Positions 17,178-26,836 are shown, counted from the stretch's first letter. The stretch is 64,000 nt of DNA from Pseudomonas poae (GCA_028869255.1 CP110972.1:1183001-1247000), one strand, 5' to 3'. Notes: generated by a model not told the origin, from the sequence alone. Numbers and translations: made by a program.

Positions 17178-17435
17178 ATGGACGAAAACTACATTTCAAT
17201 TCCTGCGGCGGATGGTTGCCCAAGTCTTCTGACACCTTGGGGCAACGAATTTGCCCCGATCATCGAACGTGGCGTGCAATGCGCTCAGGCTTGGCTTGAT
17301 ACGCCCGGCGAGATTCCACTGTGGTGGGAGCTGGCGCAAACACGCAAGACCCTTCCTGTCGGTGACTGCCAAGATGCTTTTGAAGCCGGTTTTCTGTTGA
17401 GGATTCAGCAACGGCTTCGGAGCGCGTCACAGTAA
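17178..17435 (+). CDS. hypothetical small protein (possibly QslA-like)
   Basis: 85 residues from the ATG at 17178 (a GTG two codons earlier is also in frame). Recognisable blocks are LLTPWGNEFAPIIERGVQCA and DCQDAFEAGFLLRIQQRL. They remind me of proteins annotated as QslA-domain (LasR anti-activator family) in Pseudomonas ICEs, but I cannot confirm this from sequence alone. Divergent from the XRE regulator. The 367 bases after it (17436-17802) contain no gene I can support; a short CCTGTT/AACAGG hairpin at 17727-17741 may belong to the promoter of the next operon. Confidence 0.6.
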   Translation: MDENYISIPAADGCPSLLTPWGNEFAPIIERGVQCAQAWLDTPGEIPLWWELAQTRKTLPVGDCQDAFEAGFLLRIQQRLRSASQ

Positions 17436-17802
17436 CCCTGTTGGCCATAGGCGATTGCATCGTCTTGATCGCTGGTTTGCACTCAATCTGGCCACAACGG
17501 CGCAGACCAACCGATTGCAGTTAAAGAGCGGTAGTCGCTTCTACGTTTTTGTCCAACGGCTGAAACACTTGGTAGGAGATAGCGCTTCCCTGATTTGGGT
17601 GCGGCACCAAGGGCGGCACTTGCTTCAAATGTCGCCGGTCATGCATTGAGCGTGAAAATCTCTTGAAAGGTATGGTTCCAGACGCCATTCCTTTAGAATG
17701 AGGGCTGACAGAAGTAGCTTTCGTCCTGTTACAAACAGGTTTACGTAGCTAAGATTCTGATTAAGTGCAGATTCTGCACGCTCTGAGAACGTGGAGCGCG
17801 AT

Positions 17803-18051
17803 ATGAAAGCCAAACGAGTGTTGAGTGACGATCTGGTGAGCCGACTGGAGGATAAGATCCCGGTCATGGCTGAAGGCGCCATCAATACCGCCTATATCAA
17901 CGCCCTGGCTGCCGGCCGCAGTGTGATGGAAGTCATGAACGGCATGCTTGTTGAAACGACTGCTGACGGTAAGCACAAAGTCATTCGGGTGGCCAAGCCC
18001 AAGCACAAAGTGACGCAGGGTGGCGTAATCAAGGTGCGCCGCTGCTCATGA
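17803..18051 (+). CDS. antitoxin-like protein upstream of a zeta-type toxin
   Basis: 82 residues, start at 17803 with GGAG upstream. It is helical at the N-terminus (MKAKRVLSDDLVSRLEDKIP) and basic at the C-terminus (KPKHKVTQGGVIKVRR). The stop overlaps the toxin ATG by four bases, the usual arrangement of a toxin-antitoxin pair. I infer its role from this position; the sequence has no clear DNA-binding motif that I can name. Confidence 0.65.
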   Translation: MKAKRVLSDDLVSRLEDKIPVMAEGAINTAYINALAAGRSVMEVMNGMLVETTADGKHKVIRVAKPKHKVTQGGVIKVRRCS

Positions 18052-18781
18052 CTGTCCCTCGGTTGAGGGTCTTTGCTGGACCCAACGGCTCCGGCAAGAG
18101 CACGATGAAAAGTGCCATCCCTTCCCTCCTGATCGGTATCTACATTAACCCGGATGAAATCGAGAAGGCTGCCAAAGAGAACGGTCGTCTGGAGTTCAGT
18201 GATTTCAACTGGTGGCTGAGTGTGATGAGGTCCTCGGTTTCATTAGGGCGCATCGGCTGGTCAGGTCCGCCGGCCTCGATGAGGAGGCGGCCAAAATAGG
18301 CTTTAGCAGCAACGGCCTGAATTTCCAGACGGTCGCGATGAACTCTTATTTTGCCTCCGTGCTCTCTGACTTCATTCGGAACAAGCTCCTCGAAGTCCAG
18401 CTGTCTTTCACCTTCGAAACGGTGATGTCTAGCGACGACAAAATCGCTTTTATGCTCAAAGCAAGAGAGTCGGGATACCGAACCTACCTCTACTTTGTGG
18501 CAACTGAAGACCCTGACATCAATATCAACAGGGTCAGGAACCGTGTCGCGGCAGGTGGGCACCCAGTTCCCACAGAAAAAATTGTCCAGCGCTATGGCCG
18601 TTGCCTGAGCCTGCTACCTGCGGCTATTGCAGCTTCGAACCGGGCCTACATCTTCGATAACTCCGGTGCCGATCTGGTGCTGCTGGCCGAAGTTACGGAT
18701 GGGACTGACCTTGAATTCAAGGTTGATGAGGTCCCTGACTGGTTCATGGATGCCTACGTTGAAAAGGTGTCCAACGGCTAG
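18048..18781 (+). pseudogene. zeta-toxin-like P-loop kinase, frameshifted
   Basis: The N-terminus has a Walker A motif in VFAGPNGSGKSTMKS and the IYINPDEIEKAA block typical of zeta-toxin / UDP-GlcNAc kinase-like proteins. The second part (SFTFETVMSS, RVRNRVAAGGHPVP, IFDNSG) lies one base back. A missing base around 18210-18217 (probably a third G in TGGTGG) restores a protein of ~244 residues. Zeta kinases phosphorylate cell-wall precursors; the small ICE versions act in plasmid or ICE maintenance. It overlaps its antitoxin gene. As shown the toxin would be truncated after ~75 residues. Confidence 0.8.
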
Positions 18782-18828
18782 CTGCCGGATTGACCAACGC
18801 CCGGAGCGCCGCACCTCCCTTATACTGG

Positions 18829-21573
18829 CTATATTCCTCGCGCTCTATCAATCCGTTCAGCTACCCGGTAAACCGCTTCCAACTCTGAGCAGCCATTCTC
18901 CTGCATCAGTGTCCAGCGCTCGGCTTTTTCCTCGGGCTCCGTCATGGCCAGGGCGAGATAGAGGCTGGGCGGTACGACTCGAAACAGTGTTTCGAGCTTT
19001 TTCGATAGCACCACTCCTTCGGTGTATTTGCCAGGCTCTTTGCTGGCGGAGAACAACAAGGCTTTCTGCGCCGGTGAAAGCTTCTTGAAACGAGCGATTT
19101 CTTCAATTTCCGCCGGCGGCATATTCAAACAAATCCACCATTCGATCATGTTGAGCATGGTCTGCGCAGCAGTGGGGAAGTCGGCAAGGTTTTGCGTCGC
19201 CAGCCAGAACCAAGCGCCGAGCTTGCGCCACATCTTCGTCCCCTTGACCACGAAGGGCGCCAGCAGCGGGTTTTTGGTGATGATATGGCCCTCGTCGGTG
19301 ACCATGATGATCGGCCGACCTAAATACTGATCGCGCTCGGCGAGGTTGTTCACGGTGTTCATCAAGCTGATGTAGCTGATGGACATCTGTGCCTCGTAGC
19401 CTTCGCGCGCGTAAGTGGCCAGGTCGACAATGGTCACATCGCTCTCGGGCCAAGGCGTACCTTCGCGATCGAACAGTTCACCCTCGAAACCCTGGCAAAA
19501 TAGGTCGATGGACTCGCCCATTTCCTGGGCACGCTCGCGACGCTTCTCTGGTAAATGCTGATCGGCGGCGACGCCCAGCAAGGCGTCGCGTACGTCGCGG
19601 GTCAGTACCTGTCGGCCCGCGGCGACGCAGGTCTGCGCCGCATCGAGAATGCACTCTCGGATCAAGCTGCGATCGGCTCGACTCAGGCGCGCCTCTTCCT
19701 TGGCCTCGCCGCCGGTGATCATCAGGCGGGCGGTGATTTCCAGTTCGCCGAGAACATCGCGCTGGTCTTCGTGACTGGTTACCACCTCATCGTCCAGCTC
19801 ATCGATCGACAGACTCGCCACATGATCCGGCTGCTCGACCAGGCGCCAAGCATCGGCGAACGGGGCGAGACTGACCGAGGCGCCTGGTTTCAATCGGACC
19901 TTGTTGACCGACAGGCCCTCTGTCGCGAAGTAGTCTCCCTGCAAGCCGAATGAGTTGCCGGCCTCGACGATAAACAGGCGAGGGCGGTACACGGCCATGA
20001 CCTGCATCAGCAGGGTGACCAGGGTCGCCGACTTGCCGGCACCGGTGGGACCGAACAACAGCAGATGACCGTTCATGGCCCGATCCAGGCGTGACAAAGG
20101 GTCGAAGCTCAATTGCGAGCCGCCGCGGTTGAACAAGGTGATGCCCGGGTGGCCGGTGCCGGTGCTGCGGCCCCAGACCGGAACCAGGTTCGCCAGGTGT
20201 TGGGCGAACATCAGGCGGGTGTACCAGTTACGAGTGTCGCGGGCCGGGTTGAAAGCCATCGGCAACCAACGCAGGTAGCTGTTGCAGGCGGCGACCTCAT
20301 CGCCTTCACGTACCGGTTGCAGCCCCGCGCCCAACAGCGCGTTAGCAAGGCTGACCGAGCGCTGGTGCAATTGCTGTTCATCGTCACCGCGCACGTAAAA
20401 CGCCAGCGTGCCGCGGTACAGCTTGTGCTGACGGCCAATGATCGCGCGGGCCTCTTCGACATCCTGACGGGTCTGGGTCGAGGCCAGGTTTTCACCGATG
20501 GCTTTTCGCGCCAATCGGTTTAACTGGTCCTCGAGCACATCCTGCGGTTTGACCACCAGGGTCAGACTCATCACCGTGCCTTCAGGTAACTGGTCAAACA
20601 GGGCGTTGACTGCATCGCCCTTACGGGTTTCTCCGGTGAGTTGACCAATCGACGGTGCCCGGCGCAGCTTGTCCACCACCATGACCTGATGGGGTTGATC
20701 GTCGAAAAACCAGAGTCCGTGCTGCACATCCGAACGCGGTTCGTTGAAGAACAGCCGCTCGGCAAAGTCGTGGTCGAAGGGCAGTGCCAGCGATTCACCG
20801 TCGCCCGACTCCGGATAGGCCACGCGGCGGTAGAACTCCTCGGGCGCTTCATCGGTGAGCTTCGGCGCTGGATTGAACCAGGGCAACAACCAGGCATGCA
20901 AACCGCGGCCATCGACTCGCGTCGATTGCACCCCGCACACCTGCAACGAAGCACCGATTCGTTCGCAAGCCTGTTGCAGGGATTGCACGGGGGTGAGCCC
21001 CGTTTCCTCACCGTCAGACTCGAGCCAGCGATAGACCACCAGGCGTACCCGTCGGTTATTGCCACGCCAGGGCAGGCGCGTCACCACCTTATCCTCAAAC
21101 AGACCACCCGGCTTGGCGATGGCCTTCAGATGACGGCGGCTGAGCTCCAAATATGCCTGGGTGAAGACCGTGCCTCGCGCGCTGTCACGGATATAGTCGG
21201 TGAGTCGGGTCAGATAGGAGGTGAAATCGTTGTCGTCCTGGCAGAAAAACTGCGCTACCCAAGGCGCTTGATCCAGCTCGGCAAAGCTATCCTGCAGGGC
21301 ATCCTCAAGGGCATCGCGGGCGGCCATCAGCCAATCGGGTTCGCGCCCTTCGGTGCCGATAGGCAGCAACTCGAACACCGCACCCACCGAGCGATTGTCA
21401 TCCAGCAGAAAACACTGCTCGGTGTCGAGGTATTCGACCCACGGCAGATGATCGGTGAAGCTGGGATTGTGCGCATAGAGTGCGGCTTCATCGGCCAAGG
21501 TGGCGCGAGGGCGCAATGGATTGCGCCAGGCTTTCCACGCGGGAGTGCGCTTGCCCGAATCGCCGGTATGCAC
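18829..21573 (-). CDS. traC: TraC/VirB4-like conjugative transfer ATPase (PFL_4706, TIGR03744)
   Basis: 914 residues, the full family length. Walker A is GPTGAGKSATLV near residue 510, and Walker B-type IIMVTDEGHII near 755; NLADFPTAAQTMLN follows, typical of VirB4/TraC proteins. It powers assembly of the secretion channel and pilus at the inner membrane. It overlaps the TIGR03751 lipoprotein gene upstream by one base. Downstream, the canonical PFL_4709 gene is missing and convergent toxin genes stand 47 bases away. Confidence 0.95.
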   Translation of the reverse strand: MHTGDSGKRTPAWKAWRNPLRPRATLADEAALYAHNPSFTDHLPWVEYLDTEQCFLLDDNRSVGAVFELLPIGTEGREPDWLMAARDALEDALQDSFAELDQAPWVAQFFCQDDNDFTSYLTRLTDYIRDSARGTVFTQAYLELSRRHLKAIAKPGGLFEDKVVTRLPWRGNNRRVRLVVYRWLESDGEETGLTPVQSLQQACERIGASLQVCGVQSTRVDGRGLHAWLLPWFNPAPKLTDEAPEEFYRRVAYPESGDGESLALPFDHDFAERLFFNEPRSDVQHGLWFFDDQPHQVMVVDKLRRAPSIGQLTGETRKGDAVNALFDQLPEGTVMSLTLVVKPQDVLEDQLNRLARKAIGENLASTQTRQDVEEARAIIGRQHKLYRGTLAFYVRGDDEQQLHQRSVSLANALLGAGLQPVREGDEVAACNSYLRWLPMAFNPARDTRNWYTRLMFAQHLANLVPVWGRSTGTGHPGITLFNRGGSQLSFDPLSRLDRAMNGHLLLFGPTGAGKSATLVTLLMQVMAVYRPRLFIVEAGNSFGLQGDYFATEGLSVNKVRLKPGASVSLAPFADAWRLVEQPDHVASLSIDELDDEVVTSHEDQRDVLGELEITARLMITGGEAKEEARLSRADRSLIRECILDAAQTCVAAGRQVLTRDVRDALLGVAADQHLPEKRRERAQEMGESIDLFCQGFEGELFDREGTPWPESDVTIVDLATYAREGYEAQMSISYISLMNTVNNLAERDQYLGRPIIMVTDEGHIITKNPLLAPFVVKGTKMWRKLGAWFWLATQNLADFPTAAQTMLNMIEWWICLNMPPAEIEEIARFKKLSPAQKALLFSASKEPGKYTEGVVLSKKLETLFRVVPPSLYLALAMTEPEEKAERWTLMQENGCSELEAVYRVAERIDRARGI

Positions 21574-21989
21574 TACAAGTCTTCCTGACGTTCACCCGGC
21601 AATGCGTACTGCACCCGTTGGTAGAGCGAAAAGACGGTCGAGTAACCGGGGACTGGTGCCTGCTCGGTACCGCTCAAATGCGGATACACGTACAGCACCA
21701 GATCGGGATTGGGCAGGCGAGGGAACAGGTTGCGGATCTCGTTCGCCGCTGTACGCGTGTACGGTTCCTGGAGAGCAACGGAGAAGTCTGCTCGAACCAA
21801 CGGGCGGCGCAACTGCTGCCGAGCATCCAGCAGTTGCTGCTGAGTGCCTTGCGAACCGGCGCCGTTCCAGATGTCCAGCATGGTTTGCTCGCCATGCGGC
21901 AAAAGCGTGTCCTTGTCGGTGGAACACCCCGCCAGGAACAAGCAGAACACGCTAATCCAGGTCAGACAGGGAGCTACGGTCTTTTTCAT
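21573..21989 (-). CDS. conjugative transfer region lipoprotein (TIGR03751)
   Basis: 138 residues from the ATG at 21989 (MKKTVAPCLTWISVFCLFLAGCSTDKD). The LAGC lipobox puts the lipidated cysteine at residue 22, so it is an outer- or inner-membrane lipoprotein. A basic, alanine- and leucine-rich region follows. The open frame extends to 22139 but the lipoprotein signal fixes the start. It overlaps PFL_4705 and is followed at once by traC. Confidence 0.88.
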   Translation of the reverse strand: MKKTVAPCLTWISVFCLFLAGCSTDKDTLLPHGEQTMLDIWNGAGSQGTQQQLLDARQQLRRPLVRADFSVALQEPYTRTAANEIRNLFPRLPNPDLVLYVYPHLSGTEQAPVPGYSTVFSLYQRVQYALPGERQEDL

Positions 21990-23468
21990 GGCGAACGCTC
22001 CGGCCCTTGGGCTCGTAGTCGATGGTGATCTCATGGTCGAGGTGCAGTGCGACGTGTGCTGCCGGTGGCACGTACACGGCAGCAAAGGCCTCGCCATACA
22101 GCTTGTTGACCCACTCGCGGATGTCGCTGACCCCACCACTGAGAATTGAGTTCAGCGCGCTGTTGCCCGTGCTACTGGTGACCCCGAGCGTACTGCCGCC
22201 CGAACTGATCACGCTGCTGTTGTTACGCTCATCCCCGAGGAGAGCGGCGACACCGGCGCCGGCCGCCGTGATCAGGCTCTGGCTGCCGAGGTATTGCTGA
22301 GCGTTCGAGCGGCGCTCGCCGGTGATGCAAGGAATGCCATACGGATCGGACAGGTAGCCGAGTCCGCCACGGATCTTGTCGGAGTTCGAACTCTGGGTGG
22401 TGGAGGCGTTGCGGCTGGCTACCGCTTTCGGCTGAGGCACCGTGCGGATGGTGCCATCGGTAAACACAAAGGTAATTGACTCGACCTGTCCGCGTACGCA
22501 AGACAGGGTCCAGTCACCGGACGCCGTGCCGCTCATCACGGCACCGGCAACGTCCGGCAGGTCGATGCCGTTGGCGGTCAGGTTCTCGGGACCGACCAGT
22601 ACCTTGAAGGGATAGGGATCATTCACTGTACCGTCCACCGGGACTCGGCCAATCAGCGCGGTCATGGCGACTGATCCCATCAGCGTGGCGTTTTCGGGAA
22701 TGGTGTAGATCGGCTTCGCACCCTCGGTACGATCAACGGATCGGGCCAGTTCACGCTCTCTCTTGGTGACCGCGCGCAACTGTTTCTGGCTGCGGTCAAT
22801 AGCGTTGTCTTTCAGGCCCTCCAGCGAGTTGAAGGCGGTAGGCAGACTCAGTGCGGAGGAGGTCGTGGTTTTGCCACGGGTGTCAGTGGGGGAGTATCCG
22901 AAGGTTCAATCCACTGCAGCGCATCATTGGCAGAATGCTGCGCTTCGAACTGAGCACCGTCGCCCGGCTCAAGCCCCAATCCGATCGGCATGTCCTTGCC
23001 TTTGCCGGTCAGCCCCGACAATTGTTCCTGCAATTGCGTCAGCAGACCGCTAGCCTGGCGACTGTCTTGTTCTGCTTTGAGTCGGGCCTCGTTGGCTTGT
23101 CGACGGCCTTCGTCGACCTGCTGGGTCACACTGCCAAGCGCCGTCTGGATTCGCGAATCGACACTGTTTTCCCGCTCGCGTAGGCGGTTGTTTTCCGTCT
23201 GTAGTGAATCGTTGTGTTTCTTCAAACCGAGCATGTCGCTGCGCATCGCCTTCACCTGGCCGACCAGGGTGGCAACCGTATCGCGCGGGGTATCGCCTGC
23301 AATGCCGAGCGACTTGGCTTGCTCGGCGGATAACTGAAGGTTGCCCTGACCAACTGGGTGCTCTGGAGAGGGCGTGCTGCCACCCGCGACCCAGCTTTTC
23401 AGGATAATCAACACCACGGCCAGCAACGCAGCCGGTACCAGCCATTTGAGCAAGGCGTTAGCTTTCAT
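21952..23468 (-). pseudogene. PFL_4705 family ICE protein (TIGR03752), frameshifted
   Basis: The N-terminal part (start 23468: MKANALLKWLVPAALLAVVLI) has one membrane anchor and a coiled coil (residues ~65-165), then stops at 22848. The C-terminal part, open from ~22870 to 21952, holds the TraB/VirB10-like region (TIPENATLMGSVAMTALIGR, CITGERR, then an AHVALHLDHEITIDY tail). Adding one T to the TTTT run at 22869-22872 (an A on the coding strand) joins the two in a protein of about 505 residues. This is the bridge protein of the transfer channel, so a real break would abolish transfer. Confidence 0.88.
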
Positions 23469-24270
23469 CGTCAGCACCTCGCGCAATGGGCGGGAGCAGC
23501 ACGGCGTGCTCGAGGCCGGCACCGCGGGTGACGAGGTAGGCAATCGTGGTGTCTTCAGCACTGCCGACAGGCCCGAGGAAAGCATGCTGGAAGGTAGCGG
23601 CGAACAGCTTGGCCTGAAGCCGACGCGGGTCGAGTTGCACTATCTCTGAACCACTATTGCGCAACTTCACTGCCGTTACCCAGTAGTCACCGAGTCGCCA
23701 GGCGGCGATGGGTGTGCTGGACACGTTTTCGGTCGGCAGCAGGCTCGGCAGTTCGGTGCGCAACTTGGGCGGGACGCGGCGTACACCGGGCAGGGACTCC
23801 ACGGTGCGCAGCGGCGCGTACAGGCTTTGCGCGGCGTAGCGCGTCAGAGCGACCGGGATTGGTGTGCGTTCTGGAACAGGGACGGTGTTAGATTCAGCCT
23901 CGCTAGCCTGTCCCTGAGCATTCTTGAGAATACGCACGGGCTCCAGCGGTTGATCACCAGGAGTGGCCGCGATATCCAGCAGGATGATCTCACCCGTTGC
24001 GACCGACTGCACTTGCAGTCGTGTCGGTGCAATGGCTTCCGATGCTCGCAGGTACAGCGTGCCGCCGGTTGATTGTACGCGCAGCTTGCCCGTCAGGGTT
24101 GAGGGCACGCCGACTCGAACATCCTCATCGACAAAGATCACCCGCTCCTGATTGATCGCCAGAGGGACCGCGAGGGGAAGGCGGTCCCAGTGCATCAGTT
24201 CGACGGCTTGCGCTGCAGCTCCCCATAGCATCAGTGCGACGGTGATTCCCAGGGGAGAGATCCGCTTCAT
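23458..24270 (-). CDS. PFL_4704 family ICE protein (TIGR03749), TraK-like
   Basis: 270 residues with a signal peptide (ISPLGITVALMLWGAAAQA), so periplasmic. The body is rich in beta-strand patterns (GVPSTLTGKLRVQSTGGTLYLRA) as in TraK/VirB9-type core-complex proteins. It overlaps PFL_4703 by four bases at its start and PFL_4705 by eleven at its end, consistent with an operon read from RAQPRD down to traC. Confidence 0.88.
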   Translation of the reverse strand: MKRISPLGITVALMLWGAAAQAVELMHWDRLPLAVPLAINQERVIFVDEDVRVGVPSTLTGKLRVQSTGGTLYLRASEAIAPTRLQVQSVATGEIILLDIAATPGDQPLEPVRILKNAQGQASEAESNTVPVPERTPIPVALTRYAAQSLYAPLRTVESLPGVRRVPPKLRTELPSLLPTENVSSTPIAAWRLGDYWVTAVKLRNSGSEIVQLDPRRLQAKLFAATFQHAFLGPVGSAEDTTIAYLVTRGAGLEHAVLLPPIARGADDES

Positions 24271-24908
24271 GGCTCACCTCCAGGCAGGGAGATTTTTTGC
24301 GGAGTGCCCTGATAACAATCCAGTGCCAGCCCCCACTTGTTGCGCTCGGGATCAAGATCAAAACGCACTACACGTAATGGATAACGCACCACCACCCGTT
24401 TCACCGGTTCCGCAGCGTAATACTCATCGGCATTGAGGTCGAGCTTGACCAGCCAGCTGTCGCGGTCGAGTTGCTTGACCCTGAGTTCCGGATCCTCGCT
24501 GTAGCCTCGGCCCAGAATTTCGTAGACGCCACGCACCCGCTGGCGCAGTTCGCCAGCGGCCTTGCGGTACTCATAATCACCGTCCAGGAAGGCCTTGCAG
24601 GCGGGTGTCAGGTAGGACTGCAAGCCGTAGATGGCGCGGCGGTAATCCTGCTCGCCATCCGAGGGCCAGCGGTTGAGTTGGCCAAAGATGTACAGGGCAA
24701 AGGCATAGACATTTTCTGAAGGGATATCCCACCACTTGCGAGTGCTGCCCGAGCGCAGATCCGGGGGGACATGCACGGTCAGATCGGTCGGCGCCGAGCG
24801 CCAGCCATACCAGAGTCCGGCGCAGATTAGGGCGAGGATCATTACCGCCAGACGCAGGCTGAAGATATGGGCCTGTTGGGCATCCACCTTGTTCCGAAAG
24901 CGACTCAT
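24267..24908 (-). CDS. PFL_4703 family ICE protein (TIGR03746), TraE/VirB8-like
   Basis: 213 residues from the ATG at 24908. One membrane segment near residues 20-38 (LRLAVMILALICAGLWYGW), then a soluble domain with YAFALYIFGQLNRWPSDGEQ. VirB8/TraE-like proteins of this size and topology act as assembly factors in the inner membrane. The frame is open to 25214 but the ATGA overlap with TIGR03750 marks the start. Confidence 0.88.
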   Translation of the reverse strand: MSRFRNKVDAQQAHIFSLRLAVMILALICAGLWYGWRSAPTDLTVHVPPDLRSGSTRKWWDIPSENVYAFALYIFGQLNRWPSDGEQDYRRAIYGLQSYLTPACKAFLDGDYEYRKAAGELRQRVRGVYEILGRGYSEDPELRVKQLDRDSWLVKLDLNADEYYAAEPVKRVVVRYPLRVVRFDLDPERNKWGLALDCYQGTPQKISLPGGEP

Positions 24909-25318
24909 CGCTGCCACCGGGACAGGGCAGGGCGCAGTCGACGCGAACGGCGAACCGTCCAGGCACCGGAGTGAAGGATTAAACTGCCGCGTCCCAGGCG
25001 CCAGCGACTGGCCAGTACCCATTCGAATTTGCGGTACAACCAGGTCTCCGGACGGGCCCGTTTGGCCCGACGCAAAAGCGTACCCCCGGCAAATAACACC
25101 ACTGCCATGCCTGCGATCATGCCAGTCGGCGCCACGGCAATGGAAGCGGTGGCGATCGCCAGAGGAACGCCCAACAGCAGGCCAATGACTGCGCCGGCGC
25201 CAAGTGCAACCCACATCTCATCATTGGTTAAACCGCGCAATACGGCGGGATCACGATTGAGTCGCTCCGGCAGAAAGACCAAGGTGCCGTCGGCAAGGCG
25301 TTCGATAGTGTCGTTCAT
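24905..25318 (-). CDS. TIGR03750 conjugative transfer protein, TraL-like
   Basis: 137 residues. Two adjacent membrane segments near residues 40-75 (GAGAVIGLLLGVPLAIA, GMIAGMAVVLFAGG) follow a conserved N-terminus (IERLADGTLVFLPERLNRDP), then a basic tail with a YRKFEW block. It is a TraL/VirB3-like inner-membrane component. It overlaps PFL_4703 by four bases. Confidence 0.88.
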   Translation of the reverse strand: MNDTIERLADGTLVFLPERLNRDPAVLRGLTNDEMWVALGAGAVIGLLLGVPLAIATASIAVAPTGMIAGMAVVLFAGGTLLRRAKRARPETWLYRKFEWVLASRWRLGRGSLILHSGAWTVRRSRRLRPALSRWQR

Positions 25319-25325
25319 GTCGCCC

Positions 25326-25697
25326 TCACAAAATCGCGGCGGCCTTGGTCAGGAACCAGATGATGATTACCACCAGCAGGGCTCCGATGCCGACTACGGC
25401 GCCGAGGTCTTTCCAAGTCTTGCGCTGGTTTTGCACGTCGGCATAGACGGTCAGGGAATGCCAAGCCACACCGAGAAAAGCGAGCAGGGCGATCAACAGG
25501 CCGAGCAGGATGCCGCCGTCGTAGGCGTAGTTTTTGATCGTTTCGATCAACCCGGTGCCTTCGCCGCGGGAAGGCGCTTCCATGGTCGGTAGCTCGGCAA
25601 AGGCGAAGCCTGGGCCGAGCACCAACAACAAGCCAATTAGACGTTGACTGGCACGATCACGCAGGTTGTTTTTCAGAGGGGTAAAGTACTTGAACAT
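25326..25697 (-). CDS. PFL_4702 family ICE membrane protein (TIGR03745)
   Basis: 123 residues from the ATG at 25697. A signal-like N-terminus (LIGLLLVLGPGFAFAELP) is followed by two membrane segments (GILLGLLIALLAFLGVAWHS; LGAVVGIGALLVVIIIWFL). The size, topology and position suit a pilin- or VirB2-like component of G-type systems. The frame is open to 25880 but upstream sequence overlaps PFL_4701. Confidence 0.85.
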   Translation of the reverse strand: MFKYFTPLKNNLRDRASQRLIGLLLVLGPGFAFAELPTMEAPSRGEGTGLIETIKNYAYDGGILLGLLIALLAFLGVAWHSLTVYADVQNQRKTWKDLGAVVGIGALLVVIIIWFLTKAAAIL

Positions 25698-25714
25698 GAC
25701 GGCGATCTCCTGGG

Positions 25715-25954
25715 TTAGGACAGGGTGAAGAACATCAGGACGAGTAGGGCTAGCAAGACGCGCGCGGCACTGCCGCCGAAGGCGCCGAAGCGCACACTGC
25801 CGGCCGCCCAGCCCCGGTAAGCCGTCCACATCACCCAGGTACACCACAGCAAGGTCAGTACGAGAACCAGGGAGAGCCACAACGTCGAACTGTTCTGCGT
25901 CGAGAAGCCGGAGGCGTTTTGGAAGGCAGCGCTCTGGGCGTCAGTCATGCTCAT
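25715..25954 (-). CDS. PFL_4701 family ICE protein (TIGR03758)
   Basis: 79 residues with two membrane segments (LWLSLVLVLTLLWCTWVMW and VLLALLVLMFFTLS at the very C-terminus) and a GWAAGSVRFG linker. This matches the short TIGR03758 proteins that follow the RAQPRD gene. It overlaps that gene by four bases. Probably a pilus or channel subunit. Confidence 0.85.
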   Translation of the reverse strand: MSMTDAQSAAFQNASGFSTQNSSTLWLSLVLVLTLLWCTWVMWTAYRGWAAGSVRFGAFGGSAARVLLALLVLMFFTLS

Positions 25955-26286
25955 CGCGACAGCTCCTGCGGCGGAGTGTCGATGCGGTAGTCACCGACGA
26001 GTTCAGCGGGATCTCGGGGCTGTGCACGAGAGGGGAATAGATACCCCTGTACACCTTGGCGGATGCGCTGGATGTCCTCAGTCAGGCGGGGATAGTCGAA
26101 GCGATAGCGGTCGTTTGGTTCAGCCGTGCTGGCTGCCTTAGCTCGTGTCGCAAGGCGTTCGATAATGTCGAGCTGCTTCTGGACCAGGCCGAGCTGTTCC
26201 TGCTCATGAGCCGATGCGGCATAGCTACTGCCATGGACGATAGTTAGCGAAAGTAGCAACAAGCAGCGAAAGGCGGAAGTCGACAT
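25951..26286 (-). CDS. RAQPRD family ICE protein
   Basis: 111 residues with a signal peptide (CLLLLSLTIVHGSSYA) and the diagnostic RAQPRDPAEL motif near residue 87 that names the family. It is a predicted periplasmic protein and the first gene of T4SS block 1. Its promoter should lie in 26287-26400. In related elements PFL_4697 stands close upstream; here an 11-kb cargo region separates them. Confidence 0.92.
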   Translation of the reverse strand: MSTSAFRCLLLLSLTIVHGSSYAASAHEQEQLGLVQKQLDIIERLATRAKAASTAEPNDRYRFDYPRLTEDIQRIRQGVQGYLFPSRAQPRDPAELVGDYRIDTPPQELSR

Positions 26287-26317
26287 GATGCTGGCCCATA
26301 GTGATATGGAGTCAGAA

Positions 26318-26632
26318 TCAAGTTAGAGGGTGGGGGATGCAGTAAGAAAAGCGAGACGTGAGGAATCGCTTTTCTTCAGGAAGTTCACTGCGGGATTTTA
26401 AAAAAGTCGTTATCTGGCATTGAGTGTTTGGGCAATCCCAATTCGCGCCCAGTTGAATTGAACCATATAAAAACGGGTGCACGATAATGCCCAGGTGTTC
26501 CTCAAATGAGAGTTTGTCGGAGCGATGAGCATAAATACGGAGCCGAAACCCTACGTTTACGTCGGACTTCACTGCCTTACAGAATGTTCCGCGGGTAAGG
26601 CCAATGCCCAAGACTGAGAGCATGAAGGTCAC
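26318..26632 (-). CDS. doubtful hypothetical protein
   Basis: A 104-residue frame on the same strand as T4SS block 1, ending 32 bases upstream of the RAQPRD start. The residue pattern is not obviously random (GIIVHPFLYGSIQLGANWDC), but no domain is recognisable and the start lacks a clear ribosome binding site. It is the only candidate in the 670-base gap 26287-26959; otherwise I see only promoter-like AT-rich sequence there. Confidence 0.25.
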   Translation of the reverse strand: MTFMLSVLGIGLTRGTFCKAVKSDVNVGFRLRIYAHRSDKLSFEEHLGIIVHPFLYGSIQLGANWDCPNTQCQITTFLKSRSELPEEKRFLTSRFSYCIPHPLT

Positions 26633-26818
26633 AATCTCATGTTCCTACCCGGAGGGCCTTAAGGCCGACCTTGACCTATGCCGCACAGCACGCACAAACA
26701 TACGGCGAGACTGTTGACGCGGCCGGGCGGATTCCACCCATGCTGGGTGCGTTCATAGCGGGCGATGGGGGGGGAAGGGTATGCCCAGCGTCTCGAGTCT
26801 CTAGGCGATAACCTGTTT

Positions 26819-26836
26819 TGATCAATCGCGTGATCA
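26819..26836. promoter_or_regulatory. TGATCA direct/inverted pair upstream of the cargo operon
   Basis: Two TGATCA palindromes separated by six bases, 123 bases before the first short-chain dehydrogenase start, in AT-rich DNA. This is a candidate binding site for the LysR regulator at the end of the operon; there is no direct evidence. Confidence 0.3.

Noticed and set aside
17455..17649. 64-residue plus-strand frame
   Set aside because: No start signal and no recognisable pattern; left as intergenic.
20641..21588. 315-residue plus-strand frame
   Set aside because: Antisense to traC, which has all its ATPase motifs.
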